A stretch of DNA of 64,000 nt from Antedon mediterranea (Eukaryota; Echinodermata; Crinoidea; Comatulida; Antedonidae): contig NC_092674.1 in NCBI RefSeq assembly GCF_964355755.1, forward strand, positions 687,001 through 751,000, read 5' to 3'. The translations under genes were made by a program, and so were the position numbers. Numbering within the stretch: the stretch's first letter is position 1; each line of letters opens with the position of its first letter. The notes under the pieces were generated by a model. The model was not told where the DNA came from, ran no database searches, and saw only the letters and a program-made list of their open reading frames with translations. This document shows, in pieces, positions 35,762-48,300 of the stretch.

Positions 35762-36589
35762 TGACGTGTTGCCGGACACAATGTGCGCAGATACAAAGTA
35801 GCTGCGTACATAGTTTGTAATTATTTGCAATTATCCATATGTCCAAAATATTGTGGATCTAAGAAAACTTGTTTCTATATTTCGTTTAGGCTAAACATAT
35901 GGAATCTATTTTTATAACGCATGCACATTAAACATTACGTTTCGTCGTCCAGAGAAAGATTACAAAGTAGTGACGTCAACAAAATATACGAGCAAACTCC
36001 TATCGTCAATAAAATCAACAATTGTTTTAATTTGTGTCTTTTTATACGGGAATACTGTATGTATATTTTTTTTAATCAGCTTGGTTCCACTCAAGGTTCC
36101 AACACGATGGATCAACTCAATTGCGTTGTGCTTATACGCGCGCATTTGCACCCAAGTGATAAACATAGCATCCCTGTGTATTTTAATTAGACCTACAGTA
36201 TAACTAAAAATACGATGATGATTATATCATGGGCGCCGAGAGAACCTCCCTCAACTCGTTCGAATAAATATTTAACGTTATAGATCATTTGATGTAAACT
36301 AACCATACATCTATCATGAGATAGTAATTACCGATGTTCAATCATATTTCTCACCGTCGTCTCCTGTGGAATACCTGGGATATATGACGCAATATGATAC
36401 TCTTGATTATTTAAAAAAATTCATTGATATCTGTATGTTATTTACAACGAACAGGACAACGAACGTCATTTGGATTTTGATTTCCATTATAGCAAAGAGA
36501 AAAACATCTGTGACTGGACAAATCTAATGAGATTCATTTTATTTCAATCTGGTAAAGTCATACCATCTGAGATTGATGAATCGTGTGGT
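35762..36589. other. Spacer after the + strand sulfotransferase
   Basis: No gene is seen; the small frames here overlap on both strands and lack motifs. It presumably includes the 3' UTR. Confidence 0.45.
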
Positions 36590-37206
36590 TTTTGTGAAGA
36601 AACACACACGTGCGTCATATCTATCTGAGATTGTGTGTTGTGAAGCACACGTGCGTCATATTCTATGTGTGTTGAGAAGCACACGCGCGTCATATCTATC
36701 TCTGAGATATCGTGTGTTGTGAAGCACACGTGCGTCATATCTCTGAGATATCGTGTGTTAAGCACACGCCCGTCATATCTATCGTGTCTTGTGAAGCACA
36801 CGCGCGTCATATCTATCTGAGATATCGTGTGTTGTGAAGCACACGCGCGTCATATCTATCGTGTGTTGTGAAGCACACGCGCGTCATATCTGAGATATCA
36901 TGTGTTGTGAAGCACACGGCGTCATCTGAGATATCGTGTGTTGTGAAGCACACGCGCGTCATCTGAGATATCGTGTGTTGTGAAGCACACGCGCGTCATC
37001 TGAGATATCGTGTGTTGTGAAGCACACGCGCGTCATCTGAGATATCGTGTGTTGTGAAGCACACGCGCGACATATCTATCTGAGATATCGTGTGTTGTGA
37101 AGCACGCGCGCGTCATCTGAGATATTGTGTGTTGTGAGGCACACGCGCGTTATATCTATCTGAGATATCGTGTTGTGAAGCACACGTGCGTTATCTGAGA
37201 TATTGA
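36590..37206. repeat. Palindromic CACACGCGCGTCAT minisatellite
   Basis: About fifteen units of roughly 33-46 bp share TGTGTTGTGAAGCACACGCG followed by CGTCAT, with or without ATCTATC, and TGAGATATCG. Each unit holds two self-complementary words (GTGTG...CACAC and GATATC), so single strands can fold. The open frame on the minus strand is repeat-derived. Confidence 0.9.
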
Positions 37207-39997
37207 TACGGGAAAGTCAACTTAGGATAACCCCCTATACTCTAACATTATGATGTTGTAGGCTTATTCATCATGGTTAACTAAAAATATTATGGTTATG
37301 CCTACCATACAAGAATGAGAAAACAAAAGGGAAAAGAAGTGAATATGAATCCTGTTTTGCGGGAACATTCCTCTGCTCTCATTGATTACGAATGATTTTC
37401 GCGTCACAAGTAAATCGAAATATATGAATACGCGTGCTATATTAACCAAAATATTCAATTCGGGCGATCCAGATACAGGGGCCAAACTAAACTTTACCGG
37501 CTCAGACACAAATTGGTATTTCAATTTCAAAATGAACGTGACAATAAGGAAAGATAAATTCTAGCCCAAAGGCAAATCAAATATGCGTCTACGTCCAAAT
37601 AGATACGCGTCAGCACGTAGTCAATCAAATAAATGCATACATAGTTAGTTAATCTTAATTAGCATTCACAAGTTCAGACTTATTATTTGTGTGTCTAGTG
37701 TACAAAAACTTGTGTCGAATATAATTAACTTATTTACGTTTATTGATATCGTCGTGCGAGGTGTTAACTAATTTTCGGTTAGACGCGTACGGATTTCAGA
37801 CATCAATTAAATAAGATAATAGGAATTCTAATTGCAAGAAATTACATGAGAATTTATCCATCCTGTTATTGGAAAGTTACTTGCTGTTGATGTGTATGGA
37901 ATATTTTTAAAAAATCTATTTAATTATTGATGCATTGAGGGTAGATGATTATTTGTTATATTTTCTTGCTGTTGACTGATTGTATGTAATGATAACATAA
38001 TTCAATTGAGTTGCTGTCTCAGGTTTGTGACGATGTTTTTGTGTGTAGGCCTACAGTCAAAGAATGAGGAAGGGCAAGCTACAGCCTACCACTGTTGATG
38101 ATTGAATATGTTTAAAATTATTATCTACTATACACTATCTTCATATTTTTGTCGTATTATAAATATGTATACATATCAAGTCAATTTTTATATTTTCTTC
38201 TACATCAGGAGAAATCATCAGATTTCATAATTCTGGCAAACCTATCAAAACACAGACGTCTCTTCTGCAATATTAATGGAAAGTGATCTATCCTCAAAAG
38301 AAATATTATCTTCATCAAATTCACGTCGTTTATGATTTCAACTGCCTGCATTATAACATATCCCTTTCCATCTTATACAATATCTCAAAATTACACATCT
38401 CCACAATTTCATGGGGCGAATTAAGGGGCATCGTTCATTCAATATCGTGCTTTTTTTAATGATTTTTTTACTTTCGAGTTTCTATTGAAACCGTTTCATT
38501 ATTTATAATAAATGTTAATGCTAAAATGCTAATTTGGACTTGCATTGATACGATGACGCTCCATAATATCAGCAGGACTGATTTAAATTTAAATATGATG
38601 TAATGAACTGATAGTGGGAACTGTAATTACACCATGGAGAAATAAGTTAGTCTAGAAATTAGATGGTCTAGAAATAATGTTAGCCCTAACTTATTTCTCC
38701 ATGATTACACTTATAATTGCATCAACGGCGGAGCATTCGAGTTACTGAACAAGTGGAATGGAAACTTATGTATTACTGTACTCGCAAGACTGCATATACA
38801 GTATACACTTATCTTAATCGCAAGACTGCATATACAGTATACACTTATCTTAAAACAGATTTAAAGTAGATATCATAGAACTTCTATTCTAGGAACACGC
38901 TTGGTTCCTAAAAGTGTCCCTTAATAGAGGTATCGCCAGAATAGGAGTTGGCTGTAGGAATACTGTATTTCCCCTTTTCTTCATTTCAAGTGGAAAATGT
39001 TTCTTATATACTAAGGTGTCTTCCGAACCGAATATAGGTGTACCAATGGAGTTGCTGTTGCAGTATAAAGTTTGACATAAATACAGGATGTTTAGTTCAC
39101 AATCCAAAAAAGGAAGCATGTTAAATCATTACCGGGATAAAAAATACAGACATAAATATCAAATCATAAATTTATTCTCTTTGAAAGTAAATATACAAAC
39201 TAAAGAAAGTTAAATATTTAAATATTAATTGCCATTCCCAAAATGATAAAAAAATACACTGTTTTGCATAAAATAATAACTCATAATATAGCACATTTCC
39301 TGGATGATAAAACTACAGGTGGCGCCATCTTGATATGACGTAGAGGTAAAGGTAGCATACAGTTGCATACAACACCACCTTACACTGTTTACTGATAATT
39401 CTTCATTTGTCCATAATAAAAATACCAAAAGGTAAAAATGAGTAGAATACAGATAAATGTAGATAGTTAGATATAGACTAAAAGATGTAACACATTCAGT
39501 GTTCTCCTAATACCGAGCAGGATAATTAGAGAATGTTTATCAGCTCTGCATGAACATTTTGCCAACCCTATACTATACAACAATAAAATAATACTTTATA
39601 AAAATTACTACAATAATACTGCAGCAGAAAGTTTGGGGTATGAATCTTGGTTGGACCAGCGTTTTTTCAATCTCACAAATTTTCTCATCTTAACTGTTTA
39701 CAAATAAAATATATCATTGTTATAAAAAATGTTTAAAAAAATGAAAATAATGTTAGACTTGACTGAAGACTTTATAATTCTTTAGAAAAAACATTGTTAT
39801 GGATAACTTGGAAGATAAGACGCCAACAAGTATAGTCATTTTATTGATGAAACTTTTTCACACAATCTTAACAATGCTCCTATCCAGTTAGGTTACATTA
39901 AGTGAGCATTATTTAAAAGCAAATCAAAATGTTATGATCGTTGGATGATGAGGAAACTTGTACTGTCAAACTTGACTATTCCTGTCAAATGTTACCA
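37207..39997. other. Spacer between the convergent sulfotransferases
   Basis: No supported gene is seen. It holds a fold-back at 38640-38705 (ATGGAGAAATAAGTTAG with its complement), a 42-bp direct duplication at about 38775-38855 (TCGCAAGACTGCATATACAG) and a SINE-tail fragment near 39640-39700. Confidence 0.5.
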
Positions 39998-41206
39998 TTA
40001 AAGGATGAAATCCCCAAATTCAAAAGAAGTAAAAACTGGAACACTAAAGTTCTGCAGATCTGAATCATTGTACATTTTAATGTACCCTAACTCAGCCATA
40101 ACATCACCACACAAATGCTGAACGAGTAAAACATCTTTTAACGACAATGAAGAGCGCCAACTGGTGGCGGTATATGTTGAGTTACGCAATGTGCTAAATG
40201 TTGATGGTTTTTTTACATTTTCTGCATTTGTGTTGTTAATTAACCATTGCTTAACATTCTCTGGTAATGGCACACCCAGGAATTCATAAATTTTGTTGGT
40301 GGTTTCCAAGGGGTTCACTGAGAAGTCCTCATAGCGGAGAATCTTATAGCGACCTTGTAACCATTTTGGTTGTTTGATTGCATATGATAATGTTTTACGC
40401 ATCCATTTACAAAGTTTAGGAATGGTATTCATCCTACGAGATGGGTTCTCTTCCAGTAAACCCATTTCATTTAATGATGGTAAAAATCCTTTAACTTTTT
40501 GGTGTTTCTTTCCGTAATATGACCTACGTGAATTAGCAGTCCCTCTTGGATCACGCACTAAATGAATAATTTTGACATTTTGATGCTCATCTTCTACTAG
40601 AGATTGTAGAACTTCAATATCGGATCTTATAAACTTCATAGCCAAATTAGCACCAAGTTTTTTACATGCTTTATTAAAAAGGACTGGATCAGCCTGTTTA
40701 CACTTTAAAGTCTTCTTACAAATAGGTGAGACATTCTTACTTTTTGACCTTGCAAGCGGCCATATTGCAATACCCTGTACGAATGGTAACGTAAAATCAC
40801 ACATGCTTATTTTGCGCAAAAGTTTAAATGACTCTCCTGAAAATGTTTTGTCCGATTTACTAATTAATCCTTTTCTTTGTTGGACATCAATACTTTGCAA
40901 TGGTTCAAAAAGATAAAATAAATCATTATTTTGGTTTAGAATTTCTCCAATAAACGTAGAACCTGTCCTCATTCTTCCAACAAGCATAATTTTCAATCCA
41001 TATTTTTGCCGACGAGATTTTGATGACAAACTGCCTCTAAAATCTATCATTCTGCTTAAACCAGCGTTTTTTGTTGAGAAAGTGTTGTGAGAGTTGATTG
41101 GGTAATTGATGATCTCTTGAGTGTTGAGGTCAACATTGGTGTATACAATAAATATAGACAGAATAGACCCAATGAATAATACTGCAAGACCAGCAATCTG
41201 CTTCAT
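39998..41206 (-). CDS. Carbohydrate sulfotransferase, paralogue of 34457-35761
   Basis: This single-exon 402-residue Golgi type II sulfotransferase has a membrane anchor at residues 4-24 (IAGLAVLFIGSILSIFIVY). The 5'-PAPS loop is IMLVGRMRTGSTFIGEIL (73-90) and the 3'-phosphate motif is IIHLVRDPRGTANSRRSYYG (213-232). The C-terminal YKILRYEDFSVNPLE segment matches the same position in the neighbour. The minus-strand sequence before the ATG reads CTATAG then AGTGCAGA, so a 5' UTR intron is likely here too. Both genes lost or lack coding introns, consistent with local duplication of an intronless-CDS ancestor, although sequence divergence is considerable. Substrate is unknown. Confidence 0.92.
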   Translation of the reverse strand: MKQIAGLAVLFIGSILSIFIVYTNVDLNTQEIINYPINSHNTFSTKNAGLSRMIDFRGSLSSKSRRQKYGLKIMLVGRMRTGSTFIGEILNQNNDLFYLFEPLQSIDVQQRKGLISKSDKTFSGESFKLLRKISMCDFTLPFVQGIAIWPLARSKSKNVSPICKKTLKCKQADPVLFNKACKKLGANLAMKFIRSDIEVLQSLVEDEHQNVKIIHLVRDPRGTANSRRSYYGKKHQKVKGFLPSLNEMGLLEENPSRRMNTIPKLCKWMRKTLSYAIKQPKWLQGRYKILRYEDFSVNPLETTNKIYEFLGVPLPENVKQWLINNTNAENVKKPSTFSTLRNSTYTATSWRSSLSLKDVLLVQHLCGDVMAELGYIKMYNDSDLQNFSVPVFTSFEFGDFIL

Positions 41207-43711
41207 TCTGCACTCTATAGTTTAAGATCTACATCTGCAGTATTCTTCCAGTCATATAAATTCAGTCTTACTTTCAACCACTCAGCTTCAATTCATACAG
41301 ATCCATAGCAAAATACTGAAAAAAGGTCAGATTGGTTTACAAGTCTAAGTACAGTGAATTAAATACTACACAATTGTTCAATATAAATAAATTGTCATGG
41401 TTACACACACCACAAATTTGAAGAATACCACAATAAAATAATAAATACACATAAAGATAGATTTTTACAATGTATTTAACATACTGTAAACTACATACTG
41501 AAATAACATGCAAATTATTATGGTATAAAACTCCATGAACTTTAACTGGAAATATAAATCTATAGTATCATTCATAGACGTCAGCAATTAATGGCATTTT
41601 AAGCTTTGTATTTCACAAATAGCATTGTTTATAGCTGTTACTCGATCTTCTCTATTTCAGAATTTCAAAATGTGCTGGTTGACTGAGAAGAACCATATTA
41701 AGAGCCATTGTAACTTAAAAGCAATGTTTATTAAGGAATATTAATAAAGTTAAATTTAACATTTTTGTTGTTTTGGATATTACAGAAATTCTTCAGTATA
41801 TTGTTTGTGACACACGATTCTAATCTCTAGGCATTTACTACACTTTCTATTTAAATTACCTTATAAGATGGATGATGAATCTAATGATATGGTGCATAAC
41901 ATTACACGGCCTCTAAGGACTCATATAATTATCAATATAAAAAATACATGTATTTTTCTTATAAAAATATTATATTATCAATATTTGTATTCACAATGTT
42001 AAATGTAGCTTATTCAAATTGCATTTAATATGAAGCTATTACCATATTGAGTACAGCTCCCGGTACATCCTCTCAACTAAATTTGTCAAGTAGCTTGTGG
42101 TGACCTTGTTAATTAGATAATGAAGATTATGGGATATATCTTTTAAGGTCTACAAAGAAAATGGGTTTAGAAATCAATCTTAAACTTTGAATGGTCAATA
42201 TCCTTAAATGAAAATTGTTTTTTTTAAACTGCAAGCTACCAAAAAAAGGCGAGCTACTGTCCCAATTGGGATCCCTTATTTAAATTTTCATAATTTCCAG
42301 CTTGCCTATACTAAAAACCACTGACACACCTTTAACTTAGTGGATATGATGAACATTGAGGGAGTGAAACGTATCCTGTTTGAAGACAAGGACAATGAAT
42401 TTAATCGTTTGGTCGCATCAACCAAAAGTAGAAGAATGAATGGACTTAATTCTTGATTAAACAACAACAATTAAAATGGTGTAAAAGGGTGACTGGATAT
42501 ATTTCAAAAATTGTCAACGTGTAAAACTAAAATTGATTCTCTGATGTGATAAGTAGTTATAGTTAGGCATACATCAACACAGTTTAATTTATAATTCTAT
42601 TTTTTTACACTTTCATTTTTTTACAAACATTTATTTATTATTTAATTATAGTAATTCTTCATATTATTATAATACAAGATATAGAAATATGTCATGCAAT
42701 CATCATATTCATAATGTAAAAAATAATGAAATAAATTTTACAAACTTTACATCACTATGAAAAATGTGTATGTTCTACCTAATATGCACCTCAACACACC
42801 ATATAGGCCTACGGTAGAGGAGAATGAGTAGTAGTATTGGAAACCCAGCCATATGGCCATATCATAATGCATGCCTACACACGACACATGTAGGCCTCCT
42901 ACTCACTACACTAGCTAGTAACATAGACTGCCTGCTCTTTGTGGAACTCCGTATCTTTATACAAACAAGTCTAAAAACTAGCTACATACATACATGGGTT
43001 AAATACTCACTTTTTTTAAAATATTATTTGTTTGTGTTCAATCAACTTTAGTTAGTACAGTAGTAGGGTCTAGCCCCTTCGCTTGACCCTCTTCTTTTCT
43101 TTTTCCGCGATCAATCCCAAAAGAACAACAAAAGACGTTTTAAAGATTTAACCTTTAACCTCAAGGTTCGATTGGAAAATTGTATGATTCCGTCTATACT
43201 AGTCTCGAAGTAAACTTTTGCGCATGCACACACATTTAAGTGGTGGATAATCAATAGTATCAAAGATACACTATCTTTGATAGTATCCAATCGAATACAT
43301 AATAGATGGCGCGAACTTCCCAATGTGTTGTTTTCCGATTCAAGTTGTCATACAAAAAATAGGTATTTAATATACATATGTAAGAGTTTTATACTTTCTA
43401 TTACTAGTACTTCTATTTCTACTACTATATATAATACTAGAGGATAGAGCGTCTAGATCTAGCAAGCCTAGCTATGGCGGTGTGAAAGGCGTGTATTACT
43501 ATTTAGCCAGCCAGTAGTAGTAGTAGGCCTACCTACTACTACACTGTCTGTTGTGGCAGTGTGAGTGGTACATTGGTGGTGGTAGGCTAACTAGGCCTAG
43601 ACTCTAGACGGAGCTCTTTCTTTATTATATTAAATATAATACAGTCTACTGTAGTAGTCCTAGGCCTAGTTGGTATTTTGAAATGTTATTTAGAAAATTA
43701 TCTTTTTACAG
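41207..43711. other. Divergent spacer sulfotransferase / RFC4
   Basis: No coding gene is recognised. It should hold upstream non-coding exons and promoters of both flanking genes. The RFC4 ATG follows an acceptor at 43710-43711. Confidence 0.5.
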
Positions 43712-43714
43712 AAA

Positions 43715-46700
43715 ATGGATGCATTTTTAAAGACGAAAAGTGGATTACCAATTCAAAAACCAAAGAAAAAAGATGAAGAAGGAAGTAGCGAAAGAAAGAA
43801 AAGTGCTGTGACGCCTTGGGTTGAAAAATAGTAAGAGTTTCAAACTTTTTCTAATTAAAATGTTAGTTATATTATTATTATTATTATCAAAACTATGAGA
43901 ACATATTTAGAGGACATTGGTTGTCTTTTTTTAAAACTACTTCATTTTTACTCTTTTCAGTCGTCCAAAGACCGTTGATGAAGTTTCATTCCAAGACGAA
44001 GTGGTAGCTGTCCTGAAAAAGTCGTTGGAAGGCGCAGATGTAAGATCTTTTAAGCTCTGTCTACACTATCAAGCTAGTTTGACATCATCATGTCCATATA
44101 TGGGCACATCACATTTTTTTGTCACATAATGTTTAATAGTTCAGACAGAACTTTACATTTGTTTCAATTTCATTTCACTAATACATAGTTGATGAATTCT
44201 TCAAATTTTAAAGAGTTAATGGTTTTTTTTCACATTTCAGTTGCCAAACCTCCTTTTCTATGGACCTCCTGGTACAGGAAAAACATCTACAATTCTAGCC
44301 ATCTCAAGAGAATTATTTAGGTATTAACAATTACTTTTCATTGGCATCTTCATCTGGCAGAGGAGATGGCCATACATAAAGAAAAATATATAACAGTATA
44401 ATGAAAACTAACAAATTATATATAAATATGTATGTTCTTCAAAATAGAATACAGTATTATTGTGGTGAACCCATTCACCCTAGTTACCCACATAACATCC
44501 TTTTATTTCATACAAGATTTCTCCTTAAAGAGTTTCATAATAAAATCCAGTGTAAAAATCCCAGACTGTATTGCTGTATAGCCTATAGTATTATATGATC
44601 TCCCACTAAGCCTTTAGCATTGAACAGCTTGTGGGATATCTACATCACACACCTAACCCTATCCGTCGTTCAATAGTGACAACCCTCTTCAAGTTATCCT
44701 ATGACCACCGCTACATTCTACTGAATTTGGCATGTTTTTTTTACAGTGCTGATATATACAAATCCAGAGTTTTAGAACTGAATGCTTCTGATGAAAGAGG
44801 AATTAATGTTGTTCGTGACAAAATAAAAAATTTTGCTCAACACACAGCTAATACAACAAAACCAGAGTGAGTAACTTTGACATTTTTATTGTCTATTTCG
44901 TGCCTAGGTTACATGGATAAACCGACAATAGCCCATGTTCTCCAGAGGTAGGGCTTAGATACGAAAAGTAAAAGTTCCTCCTCCTGGACCATAAAGAACC
45001 AGTCCGCAACAACGCCCTTATGTGAGAATTTATTTTTTGAATTATTATTGAAAATACTGACATTAATACTGTACAAAGAAATATATGTACAGTAAGTGTA
45101 ATACATTAGAAGATTTTCAAGTATGTAACCCAAAAAGCTTAGTAGCTTATTTCCATTGGAGTCCTTCAGTACTTACTGTATTATAAAAATGTATCATGTA
45201 TCATGACCCCTCTTATGCAAATAACATTTAAATAACAACAATTTATGCATCATTTGTCAATTTCTAGTGGAACACCGTGTCCTCCATTTAAGATTATCAT
45301 TTTGGACGAGGCAGATTCAATGACTACGCATGCTCAGGTATTTAAAACTATTAAATACAATTTATTGTGGTATCATTTCAATATTATAACACATGGAGTG
45401 TGGAAAATGTAGGGTCAAAGGTCACACAATTGATATGAATGGGTTTATGTTCTCTAATAATATGTTTTGTTTTTTTCAGGCTGCCCTTAGACGAACTATG
45501 GAAACGCAGAGCAAAACAACAAGATTCTGTCTCATATGTAATTACATTAGCAGGTATAGCTAGATTCTAAAATGCTCTATGATTACTTGACCTAATTATA
45601 GATTTTAAATCCATAAAGCTTTATTTTTTTTACAATCTTCTTTATAGGATTATTGCACCAATCACTTCTCGTTGCGCAAAGTTTCGTTTCAAACCACTTG
45701 GAGTAAAACATCAAAAAGCGACACTTCTTAACATAGCTGGCAAGGAAAATGTTAAGTGTAGCGAACGGGTAATATCATTAATCAATTCAATCAACAATAA
45801 ATCTATTGATCAATAATTCTTTTTGTTATTGTTATTCATGTTTGTGGATCTCACAGCTTGTTGTGGCATACCATTTTGTTTGTGGATCTCACATCTTGTT
45901 GTGGCATACCATTTTGTTTGTGGATCTCACATCTTGTTGTGGCATACCATTTTGTTTGTGGATCTCACATCTTGTTGTGGCATACCATTTTGTTTGTGGA
46001 TCTCACATCTTGTTGTGGCATACCATTTTGTTTGTGGATCTCACATCTTGTTGTGGCATACCATTTTGTTTGTGGATCTCACATCTTGTTGTGGCATACC
46101 ATTTTGTTTGTGGATCTCACATCTTGTTGTGGCATACCATTTTGTTTGTGGATCTCACATCTTGTTGTGGCATACCATTTTCGACTATAATGCCATTATT
46201 ATTGTTTTATCAAATTTTCTTATTATTATACAAATTTAAATTGAAAAATTATCAATTCAATAGTCATGAAATCTATCATCAATCAATACTGTAATTATCT
46301 ATAGTCAGTAATCTATCAATCGATAATCAATAATTAATAAAAAAAATTATATAAATAAACAAAATTACTTTTGAATCACTTTCCACACACCATGTTTTCT
46401 TATAGGCATTGTTAGCAATAATACAAGTTACAGAGGGCGACCTTCGTAAAGCTATCACACTATTACAGAGTGCACATAGGCTGAAAGGGGAAGAGGGAAT
46501 CACTGAAGATGACATTCAAGAAATTGCTGGTGTAAGACATTGATTACTGCAGTAATGTCATATACTATAACTTAGCTATTTAAATATATTAATATTTATT
46601 TAACAACAGGATATTTAAATGAATATTCGTTATCTTTCCTTCATGAAATTACATAATTTTAACAGTGGTATAACACAAGGGTCAAAGGGCCTTGGTTTAG

Positions 46701-47251
46701 CACTCCTAGAGGCCCTCCAACGCTGGATAGATGCATTGGGCTTATATTCGTTTTGCCACTTTATTTTAATCGTTTCAACTGTTTCTGTAGTAATATTTTG
46801 TTTTTGTTATTTAGTCTGTACCAGTATCAGTTGTATCGGACCTGATCAAAACATGTCACTCTAACTCATTTGAGAAACTAGATGATGCAGTCACAAAGAC
46901 ACTTGCCGAGGGATATGCAGCCAGTCAGATGATACTGCAAGTAAGGCTTACACCAGACATAGGGGGTTACACCAGACATAGGGGGTTACCCCGGTTATCG
47001 GCCACTCACTCACAATATAAGAATATAATTTTAATAAAGTATAGTTTCTACAGCAAATACAATTTTGTGTTATATATTATTTTCAGATTCATGAGATAAT
47101 AGTAAGTCAACCTGATCTGAACGACAACCAGAAATCCAAGATATGCGAAAGACTGGCAATTGTTGATAAGCGTTTGATAGATGGCGCCGATGAATACCTT
47201 CAAATAATGGACCTTTTAACCGTTGTTATGACTCAATACTGTACAGCTTGA
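43715..47251 (+). CDS. RFC4: Replication factor C subunit 4
   Basis: This encodes the 358-residue RFC4 clamp-loader ATPase subunit, which helps load PCNA at primer ends. Exons are 43715-43830, 43961-44039, 44241-44320, 44747-44866, 45268-45337, 45480-45553, 45648-45768, 46406-46531, 46815-46940 and 47087-47251. Motifs are PWVEKYRPK, Walker [10 protein letters not shown] (73-81), Walker [11 protein letters not shown] (141-150), sensor 1 ICNYISRI and the arginine-finger SRC (187-189). RFC boxes such as [10 protein letters not shown] and [12 protein letters not shown] are present. Length matches the ~363 of vertebrates. A MITE sits in intron 2 and a 38-bp satellite in intron 7. A likely polyadenylation signal AATAAA lies near 47469. 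Confidence 0.96.
44050..44154. mobile_element. MITE copy 6 in RFC4 intron 2
   Basis: It starts TAAGCTCTGTCTACACTATC immediately after the donor of exon 2 and ends TTCAGACAGAACTTT. The core (GACATCATCATGTC, ATATATGGGCACATCACAT) matches the family. Confidence 0.8.
45841..46182. repeat. 38-bp satellite, nine copies, in RFC4 intron 7
   Basis: The unit TTTGTGGATCTCACATCTTG plus TTGTGGCATACCATTTTG repeats nine times at exact 38-bp spacing; only the first copy differs (CACAGC). It lacks stops in all three + frames, which explains overlapping long open frames that are not genes. Confidence 0.95.
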
Positions 47252-48297
47252 AATCATTAACAAATATATGAAATAATTACTGCATTTATACAATAACTGA
47301 GACATTAAAAACATATGTACTGTACGCCACAATGAGGAGTGGACCGGTGGTTTTGTATTCAAACGAAAAAATTTTTTTTAAATATTTAAGTACGGTAATA
47401 CAGTATGTAAACACGGCAACATGTGAAAGACAACTTTGCAGTTCTTTATTGAGTTTTTTTGTTTTGAAATAAATATAAACTTTCTATAAGCATTGAAACA
47501 GATTTTTATTTATAATACTATAATGCTCTATCTAGCAATAAATGAAATCATTTCATTTTCTGTGTTTGTATGGTGTCCAGGTACTGGATTACATAGTATA
47601 ACAATATTGTAGTAATTTTAAACTCACCATGATGTCTACCTTTAGATAGCTTTATTTGTCCTCTATCATCGATCATATTTAATAATTAAAATAATGTAAT
47701 TAACTATGTAAACAACCTACCTTATATTTACAAACCAAGATTTGCGCGAATGTGTTTTGTGTTTGGCCTGTGGCTGTCTGTAGGCTGTACTACGGTCACG
47801 GTAATTAGCCAGCCTCAACCAGCTCGCGTGACGACTTAGCCTGCCTGGTCCCCTTGCCTTGCTTGACCAGCCAAATATAATTATAAATACTCAAAAGGTA
47901 GCCTACTTACCCACTCAATCTTGATCTCCTATCAGACAAGTATATAATCCTAGTTAAAATTTGTCATAAATATAGCTCCATGATAAACAAATATACAGTT
48001 TTTACTTCGATATCAAAGTTCTCAGGTCTTCTCAGCAGAGGCCACCGTGACGTTCAAAGCCTAGCGCCAAGGATCGTCTGGTACCGGTCATGACGTGACG
48101 TACTCTCTTCGGATTGGCTTAAACTTTCGTTTTGTCCGCATCATCATCACATTAATACCGGGGATTAATACAAAAAAGGTTGAACGCAATTGTAGGCGCA
48201 CTTATCTTTTGGTGGTACTGTAAATTAATTATGGTTACCATGTTTTTATCGTGTGGTGTTACAAGTCTTTTAGTAGGCCTCTCAAGTCATGTTCCTC
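47252..48297. other. Spacer after RFC4
   Basis: Apart from the RFC4 3' UTR I see no gene here. A GC-richer stretch around 47750-48120 has no ORF or motif I recognise. Confidence 0.45.
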
Positions 48298-48300
48298 TTA

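Noticed and set aside
45806-46294. Overlapping 110-162-codon frames in RFC4 intron 7
   Set aside because: Produced by the 38-bp satellite, which lacks stops in all three frames; flanked by correct RFC4 exons.
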